64,000 bases of DNA from Sphingomonas sp. GM_Shp_1 (GCF_026540895.1 NZ_JALNUR010000009.1:34707-98706), one strand, 5' to 3'. Shown: positions 38,592 through 46,258, counted from the first letter of the stretch. Numbers and translations are program-made. The notes: generated by a model not told the origin, from the letters alone.

Positions 38592-39523
38592 GTTCTTCCT
38601 CCTCCTGGCACGACAAGCTGCTCGGCGGTTTCCGTCGCACCTCGGACCGGCTGGTCGGCAATCTGGCGGGCCTCGGCACCGCACGGCTCGACGCGGACAC
38701 GCTGGACGAGATCGAGGAAGCGCTGATCGCCTCCGACCTCGGCCCCGAAACGGCGGGCCATATCCGTACGCGGCTGGCCGAAGGCAGCTTCGAGCGGAAC
38801 ATGGAGGAACTGGGCATCCGCCTGGTCGTCGCCGAAGAGGTGGAGAAGGCGCTGGCCAAGGTTGCCACCCCGCTGGAGATCGACGCCTTTCCCCGGCCGC
38901 AGGTGATCCTGGTCATCGGCGTCAACGGATCGGGCAAGACGACGACCATCGCCAAGCTGGCGCATCTGTTCATGGAGCAGGATTACGGCGTGATGCTGGC
39001 GGCGGGCGACACCTTCCGCGCCGCCGCCATCGGCCAGCTCGCCACCTGGGCCGAGCGGGTCGGCGTGCCGATCGTCTCGGGCAAGGAAGGCGGCGACGCG
39101 GCGGGCATCGTCTATGAGGCGGTGAAGCAGGCGACCGCGACCGGTATCGATGTGCTGATCGTCGACACCGCCGGACGCCTTCAGAACAAGCGCGAGTTGA
39201 TGGACGAGCTGTCCAAGATCCGTCGCGTACTTGGCCGCCTGAACCCGGAGGCGCCGCATGACATCCTACTGGTGCTCGACGCCACCACCGGCCAGAACGC
39301 CCTCAACCAGATCGAGGTGTTCAAGGACGTGGCGGGCGTCACCGGTCTGGTCATGACCAAGCTGGACGGCACCGCACGTGGCGGCGTGCTGGTCGCGGCG
39401 GCGGAGAAATACGGCCTGCCCATCCACGCCATCGGTGTCGGCGAGGGCATGACCGACCTGCGCCCCTTCGACGCGAACGAGGTCAGCCGGATCATCGCCG
39501 GGATCGAGGGAGGCCGCAAATGA
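38588..39523 (+). CDS. ftsY: signal recognition particle receptor FtsY
   Basis: 311 aa from ATG 38588, overlapping the mtaB stop. Short N-terminal region (no long acidic A domain), N domain, then G domain: VIGVNGSGKTTTIAKLAHLF, AGDTFRAAAIGQL, VDTAGRLQNKREL, TKLDGTARGGVL and the C-terminal GVGEGMTDLRPFDANE. It docks Ffh-ribosome complexes at the membrane. It overlaps yciB by 4 nt. Confidence 0.97.
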   Translation: MSSSSSWHDKLLGGFRRTSDRLVGNLAGLGTARLDADTLDEIEEALIASDLGPETAGHIRTRLAEGSFERNMEELGIRLVVAEEVEKALAKVATPLEIDAFPRPQVILVIGVNGSGKTTTIAKLAHLFMEQDYGVMLAAGDTFRAAAIGQLATWAERVGVPIVSGKEGGDAAGIVYEAVKQATATGIDVLIVDTAGRLQNKRELMDELSKIRRVLGRLNPEAPHDILLVLDATTGQNALNQIEVFKDVAGVTGLVMTKLDGTARGGVLVAAAEKYGLPIHAIGVGEGMTDLRPFDANEVSRIIAGIEGGRK

Positions 39524-40134
39524 GTGCGCAACAGAAAGAAGCGAGTGCGGCGCTGAAGGTCGGGATCGAATATGGTCCGCTGATCCTGTTCTTCGCGGTC
39601 AATTTCCTGGCGCCCATGGGTCCGCTGACCCGCGTGCTGGTCGCGACCGGCGTCTTCATGGCGGCGACCGTGGTGTCGATGATCGTCAGCCGGATGAAGC
39701 TGGGGCGCATCTCGCCGATGCTGTGGATGTCGGGGATCCTGGTCGTCGTGTTCGGCGGCCTGACCCTGTATTTCCACGACGAGCGCTTCATCAAGATGAA
39801 GCCGACCATCGTCTATGCGATGTTCTCCGCGCTGCTGTTCTTCGGGCTGGCGACCGGGCGACCGTTGATCCAGCTGGTGCTGGGCAGCGTCTATTCGGGG
39901 CTGACGCCGGAGGGGTGGCGCAAGCTGACCCGCAACTGGGCGATCTTCTTCGCGCTGATGGCGGTGCTGAACGAGGCGGTGTGGCGCAACTCGACCTGGG
40001 ATTTCTGGGTCGGGTTCAAGCTGTGGGGCGCGATGCCGCTGACCCTGGGCTTCGCGATCGCCAATATCCCGATGCTGATGAAGCATGGGCTGAATGCCGA
40101 TGAGGCGAAGGTGGAAGACCCACCGGTGGAGTGA
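39520..40134 (+). CDS. yciB: septation protein A / inner-membrane protein YciB
   Basis: 204 aa, five or six membrane helices. YciB family marks: IEYGPLILFFAVNF, RISPMLWMSGILVVVFGGLT, YFHDERFIKMKPTIVYAMFS, RPLIQLVLG, LTRNWAIFFALMAVLNEAVW. The family affects cell-envelope and intracellular septation; its mechanism is not settled. Last gene of the mtaB-ftsY-yciB operon. Confidence 0.94.
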   Translation: MSAQQKEASAALKVGIEYGPLILFFAVNFLAPMGPLTRVLVATGVFMAATVVSMIVSRMKLGRISPMLWMSGILVVVFGGLTLYFHDERFIKMKPTIVYAMFSALLFFGLATGRPLIQLVLGSVYSGLTPEGWRKLTRNWAIFFALMAVLNEAVWRNSTWDFWVGFKLWGAMPLTLGFAIANIPMLMKHGLNADEAKVEDPPVE

Positions 40135-40143
40135 CGAGCCGTC

Positions 40144-40214
40144 GCCCCAGCGAGGGCTGGGGCCTTTCGCAATGGCGCTTGCCCCTGGTCGGAGATCCCA
40201 GCCTTCGCTGGGAT
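40144..40214. repeat. two hairpins at the yciB/sodB convergence
   Basis: GCCCCAGC-gagg-GCTGGGGC (40144-40163), followed by CTTTCG, could end the yciB transcript. ATCCCAGC-cttc-GCTGGGAT (40195-40214) is a related palindrome in the same gap. The pair is a repeat type often seen between convergent genes in sphingomonads. Confidence 0.6.
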
Positions 40215-40223
40215 GACGAAGTG

Positions 40224-40253
40224 AAAAGGGCGGCCCCACACGGAGCCGCCCTT
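40224..40253 (-). terminator. rho-independent terminator of sodB
   Basis: 9-bp perfect stem AAGGGCGGC/GCCGCCCTT (40226-40253). On the minus strand it is followed by TTCAC after the A/T-rich end of the stem (CCCTTTTC). It lies about 30 nt past the sodB stop. Confidence 0.75.
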
Positions 40254-40281
40254 CCCCTATCCAAACCGGATCAGCGCGAAG

Positions 40282-40893
40282 TTACGCGACCGCCGCCTCG
40301 TACCGGCGACCGGCCTCGTCCCAGTTCACCACGTCCCACCAGGCCTTCAGATAGCCCGGACGGTCGTTCATATAGGTCAAGTAATAGGCGTGCTCCCACA
40401 CGTCGTTACCCAGGATCGGCGTGCCCTTGTCGGCGACGACGTCCATCAGGGGGTTGTCCTGGTTCGGGGTCGAAGTGACCTTCAGCTTGCCCTCGGCATC
40501 CGCGATCACCCAGGCCCAGCCGGAACCGAACTGGCCCGCGCCCTTGGTGTTGAACTCGTCCTTCAGCTTGTCGAGACCGCCGAACGCCTCAATGGCTTCG
40601 GCCAGCTTGCCCGAGGGCTGGGTCGTGCCGGGCTTGGTCATGATCTTCCAGAAGAAGTCATGGTTCCAGAAACCGCCGCCATTGTTGCGGACGACCGCCG
40701 GGGCCGACGAGATATTGGCCAGGATATCCTCGATCGACTTGCCCTGGAGCGAGGCATCCGCCTCGACCGCTTCGTTCAGCTTGTTGGTATAGGCCGCATG
40801 ATGCTTGTCGTGGTGGAAGGTCATCGTCTCCTTGGAGATGACCGGCTCCAGCGCGTCATAGTCGTACGGAAGGGGCGGCAGTTCGAAAGCCAT
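40282..40893 (-). CDS. sodB: superoxide dismutase, Fe/Mn family (Fe-type)
   Basis: 203 aa from ATG 40893 with AAGGAGC upstream. Metal ligands: His in TFHHDKHHAAY, His in GGFWNHDFFW, Asp and His in VWEHAYYLTYMNDRP with WWDVVNWDEAGRRY. GAGQFGSGWAWV follows. The features fit cytoplasmic iron SODs of alphaproteobacteria. A stand-alone gene with its own terminator. Confidence 0.96.
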   Translation of the reverse strand: MAFELPPLPYDYDALEPVISKETMTFHHDKHHAAYTNKLNEAVEADASLQGKSIEDILANISSAPAVVRNNGGGFWNHDFFWKIMTKPGTTQPSGKLAEAIEAFGGLDKLKDEFNTKGAGQFGSGWAWVIADAEGKLKVTSTPNQDNPLMDVVADKGTPILGNDVWEHAYYLTYMNDRPGYLKAWWDVVNWDEAGRRYEAAVA

Positions 40894-40959
40894 CGTAATT
40901 GCTCCTTTGGGGTTTGCCTGTGGCAACGCCGGACGCCCCAAATGGCTCCCCGAACGCGG

Positions 40960-42009
40960 TTACGCAACCGTTCCGATCAGATCGTGGCGGCGAAGCGCGT
41001 GACGAAGCTGGTCATAGCTCAGCCCCAGCGCCTCGGCGGTCGTCCGCTGGTTGAAGCGGTTCTCGGCCAGCGCCTTGGTCAGCAGTTCGCGCTCGAACCG
41101 GGCGACGCGCGACTTGAAATCGGACGGCCCGACGTCGCAGGCCGCGACCTCATCGCCGTCATGCGTCGGCTCGGACGCTGATGAGGCTGCGCCCGGCTGT
41201 TCGCTTTTCGCGGCGGCGGGCGACTGGCCTTGCGGGCGATAGGGCGAGCGGAAGGGGTCGATCTCGATGCTGTCCACCGGCCCTTCCCGGTCCCAGCGAT
41301 AGACCGCGCGCTCGACCACGTTGCGCAATTCGCGGACATTGCCGGGCCAGCGATGCTCCATCAACGCATCGGTCGCGGCGGGGCCGAAGCCGGGCCAGTC
41401 CTGCCACCCGATCTCCGCCGCCATGCGCCGCCCGAAATGATTGGCCAGCAGCATGATGTCGCTCTTGCGCGCCCGCAGCGGCGGCAGCGTCACCACCTCG
41501 AAACACAGCCGGTCGAGCAGGTCGGCGCGGAATTGGTGCGCCGCGACCTTGTCGGGCAGATGCTCGTTGGTCGCCGCGACGATGCGGACATCGACACGCA
41601 GCGGACGTGACGAGCCGATCCGCGTCACCTCGCCATATTCGACCGCGCGAAGCAGCCGATCCTGCGCCGCCATCGACAGCGTGCCCAGCTCGTCAAGGAA
41701 CAAGGTCCCGCCATTAGCTTCCTCGAACCGCCCCGCCCGCGCCTTGGTCGCGCCAGTAAACGCGCCCGCCTCATGGCCGAACAGCTCCGCCTCGATCAGC
41801 GTTTCGGGAAGTGCCGCGCAATTCATGATGACCAGCGGCTGGTCCCACCGCGCGCTCAACCGGTGGAGGCGTTCGGCGACCAGTTCCTTGCCGGTCCCCC
41901 GCTCGCCGATGACCAGCACGGGCCGGTCGAGCGCGGCCGCACGGCTGGCGCGTTCCAGCGTGTCCAGAAAGGCCCCTGACTGGCCGATGACCTGACTCGT
42001 CCGCTCCAT
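40960..42009 (-). CDS. pspF: sigma-54 activator PspF
   Basis: 349 aa from ATG 42009 (MERTSQVIGQSGAF). AAA+ domain only plus DNA-binding end, with no receiver, as in PspF. Walker A VIGERGTGKELVAERLH, sigma-54-contact loop GAFTGATKARAGRFE, Walker B GGTLFLDELGT, sensor region RVDVRIVAATNEHL, R-finger region HRWPGNVRELRN; C-terminal Fis-type helix-turn-helix LTKALAENRFNQRTTAEALG. A Ser/Ala-rich linker joins the two. PspA normally binds and inhibits it. Divergent from the psp operon. Confidence 0.95.
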   Translation of the reverse strand: MERTSQVIGQSGAFLDTLERASRAAALDRPVLVIGERGTGKELVAERLHRLSARWDQPLVIMNCAALPETLIEAELFGHEAGAFTGATKARAGRFEEANGGTLFLDELGTLSMAAQDRLLRAVEYGEVTRIGSSRPLRVDVRIVAATNEHLPDKVAAHQFRADLLDRLCFEVVTLPPLRARKSDIMLLANHFGRRMAAEIGWQDWPGFGPAATDALMEHRWPGNVRELRNVVERAVYRWDREGPVDSIEIDPFRSPYRPQGQSPAAAKSEQPGAASSASEPTHDGDEVAACDVGPSDFKSRVARFERELLTKALAENRFNQRTTAEALGLSYDQLRHALRRHDLIGTVA

Positions 42010-42078
42010 TCCCAACAGGTGGCGGATTTTCCCAAGGCTTGGCAAGGGCGCAATCGTTCGCCCACCGCAACTATTTCA

Positions 42079-42126
42079 CAAATCACTGTATTTGCTGGAT
42101 TTTTTGAATTGGCACGCCTCCTGCAA
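42079..42126 (+). promoter_or_regulatory. sigma-54 promoter and PspF site of the psp operon
   Basis: TTGGCACGCCTCCTGCAA (42109-42126) has the GG and GC of the -24/-12 elements with exactly 10 bases between them, so transcription should begin near 42136, ahead of the 48-aa ORF. Upstream, the dyad CAAAT-N6-ATTTG (42079-42094) is a candidate PspF upstream activating site. The 175-bp pspF/psp gap holds these and the A/T-rich spacer. Confidence 0.85.
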
Positions 42127-42184
42127 GGCTTCCGGCATCCCGCCGATGAGCGGACCGAAACATAAAATTCAGGGAGTTTTCACC

Positions 42185-42331
42185 ATGTTCGCCACCAACC
42201 TGACCCGCCAGATCGCCGCCATCGCCTGCACCGTCGTGATGAGCGCCACCTGCCTGATGGGCGCCCTCGCCCCCGCGCATGTCGCCACCACCGCGGCCCC
42301 GGTTGCAGCGATCGAGGCTCCGGTCGCATAA
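42185..42331 (+). CDS. 48-aa exported or membrane peptide, first cistron of the psp operon
   Basis: ATG 42185 is preceded by AGGGAGT. The peptide MFATNLTRQIAAIACTVVMS then ATCLMGALAPAHV has one hydrophobic segment (residues 9-29) and an Ala/Val/Pro tail. It reads as a secreted peptide with a cleavage site near APAHVA or as a single-pass membrane peptide. It is the first gene after the sigma-54 promoter and should be among the most induced. No homolog is recognised. Confidence 0.65.
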   Translation: MFATNLTRQIAAIACTVVMSATCLMGALAPAHVATTAAPVAAIEAPVA

Positions 42332-42362
42332 TCCCCGAATAGCCGCCATCAAGGAGTATCCG

Positions 42363-43031
42363 ATGGGCATTTTCTCCCGCACCCGCGACATCGTCGCCGC
42401 CAATTTCGCCGACCTGCTGGACAAGGCGGAAGACCCCGCGAAGATGATCCGCATGATCATCCTCGAAATGGAGGAGACGCTTGTCGAGGTGCGCGCCTCC
42501 GCCGCCCGCACGATCGCCGACCAGAAGGAAATCCGCCGCCACATCGCCAAGCTGGACCAGTTGCAGGACAGCTGGACCGAAAAGGCCGAGCTGGCGCTGT
42601 CGAAGGACCGCGAGGACCTGGCCAAGGCCGCGCTGATCGAGCGCCAGAAGGCCGCCGACATGGCCGACCAGTTGAAGGCCGAAGTCCAGGTGCTCGACGA
42701 TGCGCTACGCGCCTCGGAAGAGGACATCGCCAAGCTGCAGAACAAGCTGCGCGAGGCGCGGACCAAGCAGAATGCGGTCCAGACCCGTCTGGAAAGCGCC
42801 AACAACCGCTATCGCCTGCGCGAGATGTGGAACGGCCCGAAGACCCACGACGCGTTCAGCCGCTTCGACATGCTGGAGCGCAAGGTGGACGAGGCCGAGG
42901 GCCGCGCGGAAGCGCTGGGCCTGGGTGCCAATCCCAAGACGCTGGAAGACGAGATCGCCGAACTGCGTGCGTCCGACCGGGTCGATGCCGAACTCGCCGC
43001 GCTCAAGGCGCGCCTGAACAAGGGGGAGTGA
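42363..43031 (+). CDS. pspA: phage shock protein A
   Basis: 222 aa, IM30/Vipp1/ESCRT-III-like coiled-coil protein. Opens MGIFSRTRDIVAANFADLLD with the amphipathic first helix, then AEDPAKMIRMIILEMEETLV and long Ala/Lys/Glu helices to RRYR-type LESANNRYRLREMWNGPKTH. It polymerises on stressed inner membrane and inhibits PspF in unstressed cells. It lies 31 nt after the 48-aa ORF. Confidence 0.96.
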   Translation: MGIFSRTRDIVAANFADLLDKAEDPAKMIRMIILEMEETLVEVRASAARTIADQKEIRRHIAKLDQLQDSWTEKAELALSKDREDLAKAALIERQKAADMADQLKAEVQVLDDALRASEEDIAKLQNKLREARTKQNAVQTRLESANNRYRLREMWNGPKTHDAFSRFDMLERKVDEAEGRAEALGLGANPKTLEDEIAELRASDRVDAELAALKARLNKGE

Positions 43032-43032
43032 G

Positions 43033-43338
43033 ATGGAGGATATCATCACCCCCGGCATCGCGATCACCACGCTGTTCATCGCCCTGCCCTGGCTGATCCT
43101 GCACTATGTCACCAAATGGAAGCAGGCGCCCAAGATCACCCATGAGGACGAGCAGTTGCTCGACGAGCTTCACCTGCTCGCCCGCCGCCTGGAGGACCGG
43201 GTGAACACGGTCGAACGGATCGTCGCCGCCGACAATCCCGACTTCAAACCCGGCCTGTCGCAGCCCGAATGGCGCCCGGAAGGTCGCCCCGAGAGCCGCT
43301 TGTCCCGAACCGACTACAGCCTCGATCGGAGGAATTGA
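43033..43338 (+). CDS. pspB: phage shock protein B
   Basis: 101 aa. One membrane helix (about 8-26, GIAITTLFIALPWLILHYVT), then a coiled coil with the PspB motif LEDRVNTVERIVAA at residues 53-66. A charged tail (about 75-101) is longer than in enterobacterial PspB. It partners PspC in sensing membrane stress. ATG is 1 nt after the pspA stop. Confidence 0.92.
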   Translation: MEDIITPGIAITTLFIALPWLILHYVTKWKQAPKITHEDEQLLDELHLLARRLEDRVNTVERIVAADNPDFKPGLSQPEWRPEGRPESRLSRTDYSLDRRN

Positions 43339-43339
43339 G

Positions 43340-43723
43340 ATGACCGCCAGCCGCACCAATTTCTACCTCGACAAGCAGAATGCCAAGTTCAAGGGCGTCT
43401 GCTCCGGCATCGCCGACTATACCGGCGTCGATGTGATGTGGGTCCGCGTCGCCGCGGTCCTGCTGACCATCACCGGGGTCGGCATGCCCTGGATCCCGGT
43501 CGCCTATATGCTGATCGCCTGGATGGCCAATGCCAAGCCGATCGACCTGTATCAGTCGGACGAGGACGCCAAATTCTGGCAGGGCGTACGCAGCAACCCG
43601 CGCCGCTCGACCGCCGAGGTCCGCTCGAAGTTCCGCGATCTCGACCGTCGCCTCGCCGATATCGAGCTGCATTATACCAGCCGCAACCGCCAACTGGCCG
43701 ACGAGATCGACAGCCTGCGCTGA
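43340..43723 (+). CDS. pspC: phage shock protein C (PspC domain)
   Basis: 127 aa. PspC domain: FYLDKQNAKFKGVCSGIADY, TGVDVMWVRVAAVLLTITGV, membrane helix PWIPVAYMLIAWMA. The C-terminal part is a coiled coil (FRDLDRRLADIELHYTSRNR) ending QLADEIDSLR, very like the ends of two of the small downstream proteins. ATG is 1 nt after the pspB stop. Confidence 0.94.
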   Translation: MTASRTNFYLDKQNAKFKGVCSGIADYTGVDVMWVRVAAVLLTITGVGMPWIPVAYMLIAWMANAKPIDLYQSDEDAKFWQGVRSNPRRSTAEVRSKFRDLDRRLADIELHYTSRNRQLADEIDSLR

Positions 43724-43761
43724 TCGCCCGGCCGACATAAATCTGAAGGGGAGTAAGGACC

Positions 43762-44058
43762 ATGTCTTGGGGAGGACCCGGTTTTGTCCTGGCGATCATC
43801 GCGATGTCGACGATCGGTTGGGTGATCACCACCTGGATCCGTGCGAAGCACGGCTACAGCCTGGAAAATGAATGGGGCGGCATGGTCGTCAAGGGCGACG
43901 TCGCCGAGGCCCGCAAGGTCGAACTGCTGACCGCCGAGAACCAGAAGCTGGTCGGCCAGGTCTCTCGACTGGAAGAGCGGATCGCGGTGCTCGAGCGCAT
44001 CGCCACCGACCCCGCCGAGCGGACCGCGCGCGAAATCGACGCGCTGCGCAATCGCTGA
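43762..44058 (+). CDS. PspB-like membrane coiled-coil protein 1
   Basis: 98 aa, ATG with AGGGGAGT upstream. One membrane helix (about 8-26, FVLAIIAMSTIGWVITTWI), a basic/aromatic linker, then a coiled coil with LEERIAVLERIATD at residues 70-83, aligned without gaps with the PspB motif, and the end REIDALRNR. It lies 38 nt after pspC in the same operon. Not a recognised named family; it probably arose by duplication of pspB. Confidence 0.75.
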   Translation: MSWGGPGFVLAIIAMSTIGWVITTWIRAKHGYSLENEWGGMVVKGDVAEARKVELLTAENQKLVGQVSRLEERIAVLERIATDPAERTAREIDALRNR

Positions 44059-44073
44059 TCCCGGAGAGATAGG

Positions 44074-44361
44074 ATGAACAATATCGCTCTTCTGATCCCG
44101 ATCATGGGCATCAGCTGCGGCCTGGTCGCGATCATCGGCGGCGTCTTCGTCCGGCCCTGGTTCGCTTACCGCGAAAAGCGGCTGGCCACCGAAGCCTCGA
44201 TGGTCGCGGAAAAGGCGGCGCAATATGCTGCCCAGACCGAGCGGCTGGAGCAGCGGGTCCGGGTGCTGGAGCGGATCATCACCGATCGCGGCCTGGCGCT
44301 CAGCGACGAAATCGACAGCCTGCGTGTGCCGGGCGAAGCGCCCGCCCGCATCGAGCACTGA
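44074..44361 (+). CDS. PspB-like membrane coiled-coil protein 2
   Basis: 95 aa, GGAGAG just upstream. Membrane helix about 4-26 (IALLIPIMGISCGLVAIIGG), then a coiled coil with LEQRVRVLERIITD at residues 58-71 and DEIDSLRVPGEAP near the end. Same plan as protein 1, 15 nt downstream of it. The helix contains a cysteine (Cys15) absent from the others. Confidence 0.75.
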   Translation: MNNIALLIPIMGISCGLVAIIGGVFVRPWFAYREKRLATEASMVAEKAAQYAAQTERLEQRVRVLERIITDRGLALSDEIDSLRVPGEAPARIEH

Positions 44362-44389
44362 CACGAGATTCTAGAGGGGAGTTACCGCT

Positions 44390-44647
44390 ATGTCCGGCGG
44401 ACAGTTCATGGTCGTCATGATCGTCGCGATCGTCATGATCGCCAGCATCTTCAAGGCGAAGCATCGCCGCTCGCCCGGCCTCGACATGATCGAGCATCTG
44501 CGTGGCGAGGGCAGCCGCGACACCCAGGCGCTGCGCGCCGAGGTTCAGCAGTTGAAGGACCGCATCCAGGTGCTGGAGCGCGTCATCACCGACCAGCACA
44601 AGAGCATCGACCTCGACCGCGAGATCGAGCGTCTGCGCGACCGTTAA
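44390..44647 (+). CDS. PspB-like membrane coiled-coil protein 3
   Basis: 85 aa, GAGGGGAGTT upstream. Membrane helix about 5-21 (QFMVVMIVAIVMIASIF), a basic patch KAKHRRS, then a coiled coil with LKDRIQVLERVITD at residues 55-68 and the end DREIERLRDR. 28 nt after protein 2. Confidence 0.75.
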   Translation: MSGGQFMVVMIVAIVMIASIFKAKHRRSPGLDMIEHLRGEGSRDTQALRAEVQQLKDRIQVLERVITDQHKSIDLDREIERLRDR

Positions 44648-44680
44648 GCCAACCATTGATACGGACAGGGAGCCCGGATC

Positions 44681-44920
44681 ATGACCGACACCAATCTCTA
44701 TATCGTCATCGCGACCGCCGGCCTGGCCGGCCTGGCGATGATCGTCACCGCCGGCCTGGCGGGGTGGCGCGGATGGTTGCAGCTGAAAAGCCGCGAATAT
44801 GACCGCAGCCACGACATGCCCTACCCGCCCGCCACGTCGGCGGCGGCGCGGATCGAAATGGCCGATCTGAAGGAGCGCATCCGCAAGCTCGAAGCCATCG
44901 CCGCCGGGGTGGACCTGTAA
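44681..44920 (+). CDS. PspB-like membrane coiled-coil protein 4
   Basis: 79 aa, ACAGGGAG upstream. Membrane helix about 7-28 (YIVIATAGLAGLAMIVTAGL), a linker, and at the C-terminus LKERIRKLEAIAAG (63-76), a shorter, more diverged version of the shared motif. The stop is 2 nt before the next gene, the putative peptidase. Confidence 0.7.
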   Translation: MTDTNLYIVIATAGLAGLAMIVTAGLAGWRGWLQLKSREYDRSHDMPYPPATSAAARIEMADLKERIRKLEAIAAGVDL

Positions 44921-44922
44921 CC

Positions 44923-45591
44923 ATGGCGCGCTTCGCCCGCCTTCGCCGATGGACGGCCCGGATCGCCTGTGGCGGCGCGGTCGTCATCGCCGGGGTGGTG
45001 CATGTCCCCGCCGCACTCGCCTTTCCCTATCGCGCCGATTTCGGGTCGACCACGGTGTTGTCCGAGCAGCCGATCGACCGGGCAGCGATGGGCCGGGTGC
45101 TGGCCCGCGCCGACGGACTGCTGGCGACGAGCCCGCTCTACCGGACGGGACTGTCACGGCAGGTGGTGCTGACCGATGGCGGCTGGCGCTGGGACGTGCT
45201 GTCGATCGGCGCGCGGAACGCGATCGCCTTTCGCCGCCCCTTCGCCCATGCGCTGATCTTCAACCGCAGTTCGGTCGCGGCGGACCGGGTGACCAACGGC
45301 GCGCCGCTGGGCGGGGTGCGCACGCTGTCGGGCACCATCGCGCATGAGACGACCCATCGGCTGGTCGCCGACCATATCGGCGAATGGGCGGCCCTTCGCC
45401 TGCCCGCCTGGAAGCGCGAAGGCTATCCCGACTATGTCGCGGGCGAGACCAGCATCCACCCCGGCGACGAGGCGCTGATCCGCAGGCTCGATCCGACCGC
45501 GCCGGTGCTGACCTATTATGAAGGCCGCCGCCGCGTCGGCGCCGAACTGGCGCGCAACGGCGGATCGGTGGACGCGCTGCTCAAGGACTGA
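44923..45591 (+). CDS. exported HExxH zinc-peptidase-like protein of the psp operon
   Basis: 222 aa. N-terminal signal or anchor (about 12-34, ARIACGGAVVIAGVVHVPAA). HExxH motif: IAHETTHRLV with His141, Glu142 and His145. A candidate third ligand Glu166 lies 21 residues on in PAWKREGYPDYVAGE, resembling the PxWxxEG motif of gluzincin (peptidase MA-like) proteases. No named family is recognised. It begins 2 nt after PspB-like protein 4, so it belongs to the sigma-54 operon and probably acts outside the inner membrane. Confidence 0.65.
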   Translation: MARFARLRRWTARIACGGAVVIAGVVHVPAALAFPYRADFGSTTVLSEQPIDRAAMGRVLARADGLLATSPLYRTGLSRQVVLTDGGWRWDVLSIGARNAIAFRRPFAHALIFNRSSVAADRVTNGAPLGGVRTLSGTIAHETTHRLVADHIGEWAALRLPAWKREGYPDYVAGETSIHPGDEALIRRLDPTAPVLTYYEGRRRVGAELARNGGSVDALLKD

Positions 45592-45631
45592 CCGGTTGTC
45601 GTGGCGCGCGAACAACGGTAGCGCGGGGCCC

Positions 45632-46033
45632 ATGTCCGACCTTGCCGAAATCCGCGACGAATATGAATTTCTCGACGCCGACGATCGCTATCGCCTGCTG
45701 ATCGACCTCGGCCGCGCGCTGGAGCCGATGCCCGAGGCGCTGAAGACCGATGCGACTTTGGTGCGCGGGTGTTCGGCGTCGGTCTGGGTCTATCCGACCA
45801 AGGGGGATGGCGAAGGGCTGCACTTCCTTGCGGACTCGAATGCGGCGATCACCAAGGGGATCATAGCGCTGGTCCTGAAGACGGTGCAGGACAAGACACC
45901 GGCCGAGATCCTAGCGACCGATATCGAGGGCGAACTCGCGCCCTTCGATCTGAAGAACCAGTTGAGCTCGAACCGGACGCAGGGGATTCCGAATATGATC
46001 GCGCTGATTCGGGAGACGGCGGGGCGGTATTGA
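45632..46033 (+). CDS. SufE family sulfur-acceptor protein
   Basis: 133 aa from ATG 45632. It accepts persulfide sulfur from a SufS-type cysteine desulfurase and stimulates it. Marks: YEFLDADDRYRLLIDLGRAL, active Cys47 in LVRGCSASVWV, DSNAAITKGIIALVL, GELAPFDLKNQLSSNRTQG, NMIALIRETA. It stands apart from the suf-type cysteine desulfurases at 62.6-64 kb. Confidence 0.93.
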   Translation: MSDLAEIRDEYEFLDADDRYRLLIDLGRALEPMPEALKTDATLVRGCSASVWVYPTKGDGEGLHFLADSNAAITKGIIALVLKTVQDKTPAEILATDIEGELAPFDLKNQLSSNRTQGIPNMIALIRETAGRY

Positions 46034-46064
46034 TTTGTGGGTTGGGTCTCGGTGAGACCCCTTT

Positions 46065-46225
46065 GCCCTCCCCCATCCCCTCCCGCCTGCGGGAGGGGTG
46101 TGGTTGGTGGAGAGGACGGGTTTCGTCGATCGAACGCTGTCCCGGTTGGCTGACCGAATCTGAATAGCCATACCGCCCGCCTCTGGCCGCTCCCCTCCCG
46201 CAGGCGGGAGGGGATGGGGGAGGGC
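46065..46225. repeat. 34-bp perfect inverted repeat built on CCCCTCCCGC palindromes
   Basis: Positions 46065-46098 and 46192-46225 are exact reverse complements over 34 bp, separated by 93 bp. Each arm contains the 22-bp palindrome seen around the DUF559 gene. It fills the gap between the convergent sufE-like and ferredoxin genes (46034-46258). Confidence 0.9.
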
Positions 46226-46258
46226 TCGGGGTTTCACCGAGCCCCACCTATAAGATCA

